Assembly (NCBI GenBank): GCA_020444175.1 | Contig: JAHLLM010000005.1 | Coordinates: forward strand, 68,210 to 132,209 | Length of the DNA stretch: 64,000 nt | Source: Desulfobulbaceae bacterium | Lineage (GTDB): Bacteria > Desulfobacterota > Desulfobulbia > Desulfobulbales > SURF-16 | Reading direction: 5' to 3' | Part shown: positions 60,738 to 64,000 of the stretch, piece by piece | Numbering within the stretch: the first letter of the stretch is position 1 | How the letters are laid out: each line of letters begins with the position of its first letter | The notes under the pieces: model-generated | The model's database searches: none | What the model saw: only the letters and a program-made list of their open reading frames with translations | What the model was told of the DNA's origin: nothing | Program-made: the position numbers and the translations under genes

Positions 60738-62428
60738 GTCAGGCTTTTGGGGGAATTGATCACTGTATTGTAAGGATAAAACGTATTCGAAATCTAACCG
60801 GAAATATTCGTGGTCTGAAGCAGGCCCAGTTAAAACGACTTGAACGCCTCGGCAACCGGAGAGTGGCTGCAGAGCAGATCGTTTCTCCTGAAATGGCGCG
60901 GGAACTTGCTGATATCTCTTCCGATGTAGGGCGCCAGGTGGGTGTCCTGCTGAGTCGTTCAGGCAAGGTTGAAACCGTTATCGTCGGTGATCGTAAAAAA
61001 ATTGTCATCCCGGCTCTTTCCCAGCTGCGTTCCACCAGCGGCCGCCTGAAGGGATTGCGCTGTGTTCATACCCATCTGGCAGGGGAGGACCTGACAGAAG
61101 ATGATTTGATGGATCTTCTTTTTCTGCGACTCGATCTCATGGCAATGATCAAGGTGGTTGACAGCCTTCCCGAGCGTCTTTATGCTGTCCATCTTGTCCC
61201 GGTTCCCGTCCAGGGAAAAAGTTGGCATTTTTTGCCCCCCGTCGTTCCCTCCCAGCAAAAGACGAATTTTCGTGAGCTGATTGCGGCCCTTGAAGATGAG
61301 TTTGCCCGTCAGCGTTCGTCCAGGGAAATTGATGCCCAGGACCGGGCAATACTGATCAGCGTCACCACACAGTTGAAAAGCAGAGCCCAGGAGTCTATGG
61401 ATGAACTCAAGGAGCTGGTCCGCTCAGATGATGTGGAGGTGATGGATACCTTTATTCAGCGACGGGACAGAATTAATGCCAAATTTATCCTCGGGAAAGG
61501 AAAGCTTGGTGAAATTATGCTGTCCGCTCTCAAGCATAATGCTAATCTGCTTATTTTCGATCAGGAACTGAATCCATCCCAGGTCAGGTCAATCACGGAT
61601 CACACGGAATTACGCGTCATTGACAGAACCCAGCTTATTCTTGATATTTTTGCCCGGCGTGCGCTCAGCCGTGAGGGGAAGCTGCAGATTGAAATGGCTC
61701 AGCTCAAGTATCTGCTACCCCGCCTTGGACAGCGTGATGACGCGCTGTCCCGTTTAACAGGGGGGATAGGCGGCAGGGGACCGGGTGAAACTAAACTGGA
61801 AGTTGACAGGCGCAGGATCAATGACCGATTGACTAATCTTGGTAAGCGTTTGAAAAAAGTTGGAAAAGAACGTCATCATCGCCGTTCCCGGCGTCGAAAA
61901 AAAGACTTGCCGGTTATCTCCCTTGTGGGGTACACAAATGCTGGGAAGTCAACGCTGTTAAACAGTCTGACGAGCAGCAATATCCTGGCTGAAGACAAGC
62001 TTTTTGCCACCCTTGACCCGACGAGCCGTAGATTGCGTTTTCCAGAAGACGTTGAGGTTATTATTACTGATACCGTCGGCTTTATCAGAGATCTGCCTGA
62101 TGAGTTGCTCCAGGCTTTTAAAGCAACGCTTGAAGAACTGCATGAGGCTGATCTGCTGGTTCATGTGATCGATATAAGCAATCCTCGATTTGCAGCGCAA
62201 ATGAAAGTGGTGGATGAGTTGCTCTATGAACTTGAACTTTCCGACATAGCTAAAATGCTCGTTTTCAATAAAATTGATCTGGTGGATCCCGCCTTTCTCC
62301 GGGAGGAGCTTGCGAGACACGACGCAGTGGCTTTGTCTGCACTGGATCCTTCGACTTTTGGCGGTTTTCTTGATAGAGCAAGAAAACAGATTCTCAAAAA
62401 ATGGGATGGATATTCCAATGAAGCATGA
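60713..62428 (+). CDS. hflX: Ribosome-associated GTPase HflX
   Basis: HflX is an Obg-class GTPase that splits or rescues stalled ribosomes. The Gly-rich linker GGIGGRGPGETKLEVDRRRI, G1 VGYTNAGKSTLLNSL, G3 DTVGF and G4 NKIDLV are all clear. The N-terminal half (about 1-370) is longer than in E. coli and gives the family's extended form. The start is uncertain: no ATG or GTG lies near the expected beginning (RNLTGNIRGLK). The frame reaches a TTG at 60713 or 60722 inside the repeat; a TAAGGA at 60770 followed nine bases later by ATT (60785) is an alternative rare start. I keep the longest frame for coordinates. Confidence 0.88.
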   Translation: MCSLCLCGCQAFGGIDHCIVRIKRIRNLTGNIRGLKQAQLKRLERLGNRRVAAEQIVSPEMARELADISSDVGRQVGVLLSRSGKVETVIVGDRKKIVIPALSQLRSTSGRLKGLRCVHTHLAGEDLTEDDLMDLLFLRLDLMAMIKVVDSLPERLYAVHLVPVPVQGKSWHFLPPVVPSQQKTNFRELIAALEDEFARQRSSREIDAQDRAILISVTTQLKSRAQESMDELKELVRSDDVEVMDTFIQRRDRINAKFILGKGKLGEIMLSALKHNANLLIFDQELNPSQVRSITDHTELRVIDRTQLILDIFARRALSREGKLQIEMAQLKYLLPRLGQRDDALSRLTGGIGGRGPGETKLEVDRRRINDRLTNLGKRLKKVGKERHHRRSRRRKKDLPVISLVGYTNAGKSTLLNSLTSSNILAEDKLFATLDPTSRRLRFPEDVEVIITDTVGFIRDLPDELLQAFKATLEELHEADLLVHVIDISNPRFAAQMKVVDELLYELELSDIAKMLVFNKIDLVDPAFLREELARHDAVALSALDPSTFGGFLDRARKQILKKWDGYSNEA

Positions 62429-63077
62429 TGTCCCCAAACGCTGTACGCTTTGTCTTTCTTTTTCAGGGAACCGTCCTCACAATGACTGTGTGGTTTGCCG
62501 GGATCAGCATATGGCAGAGACTTTTCTCTGTGATATTGTAAGAAAAAACACGAAGCCAGGTTCCTCTTTTGCCTGCCAGACCTTTCGGCCTCGTCTTACT
62601 CTGGTGGGACAGAAAAAATCTCACTTAGATGATGAAATTCCGGTCTGCCAGGACAAAAACACCTATTTTGCCGAAGTTGTTCGTTCCATAGCATCGTCTG
62701 GTTGCGGGAGTGGGGGATGCGGTGCCTGCCAGTCATCAGGGAAAACAGGCGTTTCCTCCCGAAAATTTCATATTGTCTGGAGCGTGTATCAGAGAAGAGC
62801 AGTTTTTGCCGACCCTGGTCCCTATGTCTCCTTTTTGCACGATATCTTCATGTCCTGCGGGCGTCTCATGGCAGGAAAAGCCTTACTGGTCTGGCTGGCA
62901 AACGATCACCTGCATCTTTATCTTGAAATTGGCACAAAGGAAAAAATGGAACACGTTGTTGAGGATTTACAGGGACTGGTTCAGGACGCCCTGTTTCAGA
63001 AATTTGAGCAGGTCGCCAAGGAGTTTGACCAGACAAAGATGTGGGAAAGCGACTATTTTTTTGAAGAAATCGTGTAA
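62418..63077 (+). CDS. Cys-rich protein with HUH/Y1-transposase-like domain
   Basis: A 219-residue protein. The N-terminal half is Cys-rich: CTLC (9-12), CVVC (24-27), further Cys at 38, 53, 77, 96, 101 and 104, suggesting metal sites. The C-terminal half reads like an IS200/REP-associated Y1 transposase: FHIVWSVYQRRAVF (strand 1), HUH motif in ANDHLHLYLEI (H164-x-H166), and Tyr213 in WESDYFFEEIV, which sits where the catalytic Tyr should be. ATG at 62418 overlaps the hflX stop by 11 bases. Being in a housekeeping row without inverted ends nearby, it looks domesticated. Activity is unproven; HUH and Tyr are visible. Confidence 0.65.
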   Translation: MKHDVPKRCTLCLSFSGNRPHNDCVVCRDQHMAETFLCDIVRKNTKPGSSFACQTFRPRLTLVGQKKSHLDDEIPVCQDKNTYFAEVVRSIASSGCGSGGCGACQSSGKTGVSSRKFHIVWSVYQRRAVFADPGPYVSFLHDIFMSCGRLMAGKALLVWLANDHLHLYLEIGTKEKMEHVVEDLQGLVQDALFQKFEQVAKEFDQTKMWESDYFFEEIV

Positions 63078-63083
63078 AGTCCT

Positions 63084-63698
63084 ATGCTTTTATGTGAAAA
63101 AAATACAATAAAGGGAATCGTGAGAAGTCTGATCCTTATATTGCTGGTGCTTTTTTCTTCATTTCCCCTGCAGGCAAAAGAAACAGGGCAGGTCGGCGAT
63201 GTTGCCCTTGTAAATTCAGAAAAGGACCTTCTTCTTTATTTCACAGTTCATAATGCTTTTACCCCTGAGATGGAAAATGGCATCAAGAACGGTATTCCGG
63301 TTACCTTTACTTTTCTTGTCAAGCTTTTTCAGGTCAATAACGGCTCCCTTGATGGTGAAATGCTCTCCTCCTCTTTTGACCATACTCTGCAGTATGATTC
63401 GTTGAAACAGGAGTACAGGGTGGATATGGAGGAAAATGGAGTCACAAGTGTTGCTGTTGCCGATCTCGGAGAAGCGAAGGCGCTTATGTCTGAGATTCAT
63501 GATTTTAAACTTGCGGATCTGGCTTTACTGACCGAAGGCCGGAAATATGGCGTCAAAGTAAAAGCCAAACTCGCTAAAAAAAAGCTGCCCCTGAATTTTC
63601 AATATATTATTCCCTTCTGGCAGCTTTGGAAATTCGAGACCGACTGGAATACAGTGACCTTCACCTATGGAAGCCCAGGACAATCTAAAACGAGATGA
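63084..63698 (+). CDS. DUF4390 domain protein
   Basis: An N-terminal hydrophobic stretch (about 12-30, IVRSLILILLVLFSSFPLQA) resembles a signal peptide or anchor; the mature part is a beta-rich DUF4390-type domain of about 170 residues (LYFTVHNAFTPEMENGIKNGIPVTFTFL, and YIIPFWQLWKFETDW at the end). It lies directly before an NtrY-like kinase gene, with which it overlaps by 32 bases, a pairing I know from Deltaproteobacteria. Probably a periplasmic or envelope accessory protein. Function unknown. Confidence 0.75.
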   Translation: MLLCEKNTIKGIVRSLILILLVLFSSFPLQAKETGQVGDVALVNSEKDLLLYFTVHNAFTPEMENGIKNGIPVTFTFLVKLFQVNNGSLDGEMLSSSFDHTLQYDSLKQEYRVDMEENGVTSVAVADLGEAKALMSEIHDFKLADLALLTEGRKYGVKVKAKLAKKKLPLNFQYIIPFWQLWKFETDWNTVTFTYGSPGQSKTR

Positions 63699-64000
63699 AC
63701 AGAAGAGGAGGCGGGTATGGGCGGTTATCTTCAGCTGTCTGTTTTTAATTCCTCTTTTAACTTTTGTTGAAACAAAGGTTTTTCAGCTCGGTACAATTCC
63801 TTTTCCGGTCAGTGGAAACGTCCTTGTTTTCGTTCTTATAAATTTTAATATTATCTTGTTGCTGCTCATGGTTTTTCTGGTCTTGAGAAACCTTGCCCAG
63901 CTTATTTTTGAACGAAAAAAACAGATTCTCGGCACAAAGCTGCGATCAAAACTTGTCATTTCCTTTGTTTCCCTTTCCCTTATTCCGACGGCTCTACTTT
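63667..64000 (+). CDS. NtrY-like sensor histidine kinase, N-terminal part (runs off the window)
   Basis: This frame is not in the ORF track because it has no stop before the window ends. From the ATG at 63667 it reads MEAQDNLKRDEQKRRRVWAV, then a first membrane helix (IFSCLFLIPLLTFVE), a short outer loop (KVFQLGTIPFPVSG), a second helix (VLVFVLINFNIILLLLMVFLV) and LRNLAQLIFERKKQILGTKLRSKLVISF, leading to another helix. The LRNLxxLxxERKKxxxGxxLRxKLV stretch is the NtrY family hallmark. The kinase domains lie beyond the window. It overlaps the DUF4390 gene by 32 bases, suggesting coupling. Confidence 0.75.
   Translation, partial: MEAQDNLKRDEQKRRRVWAVIFSCLFLIPLLTFVETKVFQLGTIPFPVSGNVLVFVLINFNIILLLLMVFLVLRNLAQLIFERKKQILGTKLRSKLVISFVSLSLIPTALL

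Overview
The window reads as chromosomal DNA of an anaerobic, Gram-negative, motile bacterium, most likely a member of the Desulfobacterota (former Deltaproteobacteria, Desulfobulbales-like). This is an inference from gene content: a four-subunit 2-oxoacid:ferredoxin oxidoreductase, an adenosylcobalamin-dependent class II ribonucleotide reductase, the futalosine route to menaquinone, SelB, a haem-motif chemoreceptor, a haemerythrin chemoreceptor, many PilZ/HD-GYP/GGDEF proteins, and NtrY-like and SPL-like proteins. Nearly all of the DNA is ordinary, densely coding chromosome. I see no prophage, no integrated plasmid, no CRISPR array, no rRNA and no tRNA.

Layout. 0-5 kb: a PilZ fragment, a CarS-like/metallophosphatase fusion, a hybrid histidine kinase and a PilZ membrane protein. 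5-8 kb: metK and ahcY (activated methyl cycle) behind a 520-base leader region. 8-10 kb: a phosphotransferase and a P-loop kinase encoded as two overlapping genes. 10-16 kb: korD-A-B-C and a 983-residue PEP-synthase-like protein with receiver-like N-terminal domains. 16-30 kb: signalling genes (REC-REC-HD-GYP, MCP with CxxCH, histidine kinase plus NarL-type regulator, REC-GGDEF, TetR), a Nif11-type small peptide, ssb, an SPL-like radical SAM gene and nrdJ. 30-36.6 kb: a compact menaquinone operon mqnE-mqnC-mqnX-mqnA-menG-ubiX-ubiA. 36.7-50 kb: SapC, a small secreted protein, an HD-GYP protein, typA, MscS, a FliF-tail-like membrane protein, mgtE, an HtrA protease, a NapH-like polyferredoxin, a CNNM/CBS transporter and a PilZ protein. 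50-57 kb: an M23-like protein, FmdB, an ABC-F ATPase, a CheX-like protein and an MCP-haemerythrin. 57-64 kb: Mrp, an MBL hydrolase, selB, hflX, a Cys-rich HUH/Y1-transposase-like protein, a DUF4390 protein and the start of an NtrY-like kinase that runs off the window.

How the genes fit together. The KOR enzyme makes or uses 2-oxoglutarate with ferredoxin. The Mqn cluster supplies menaquinone for anaerobic respiration. NrdJ fits a life with or without oxygen. Three chemotaxis-type proteins (haem-motif MCP, haemerythrin-MCP, CheX-like) point to redox or oxygen taxis. Many cyclic-di-GMP modules (one GGDEF, two HD-GYP, three PilZ) suggest tight control of motile and sessile states.

Non-coding structure is richer than usual. 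There are two perfect 27-28 bp inverted repeats of one family (CCACGAAGG/CCACAAAGG type) plus a degenerate arm, a REP doublet inside 11-bp terminal inverted repeats, a 109-bp MITE-like palindrome with 12-bp terminal repeats, and a seven-copy CAGCCCT repeat. There is also a paired 13-bp operator-like dyad, a TetR operator overlapping its own start codon, a 15-bp hairpin just before mqnE, and candidate NrdR boxes before nrdJ. The most interesting combination is the REP-like DNA together with a Cys-rich protein carrying a complete HUH/Tyr transposase signature and sitting in a housekeeping gene row. That pairing is an inference and needs the searches listed.
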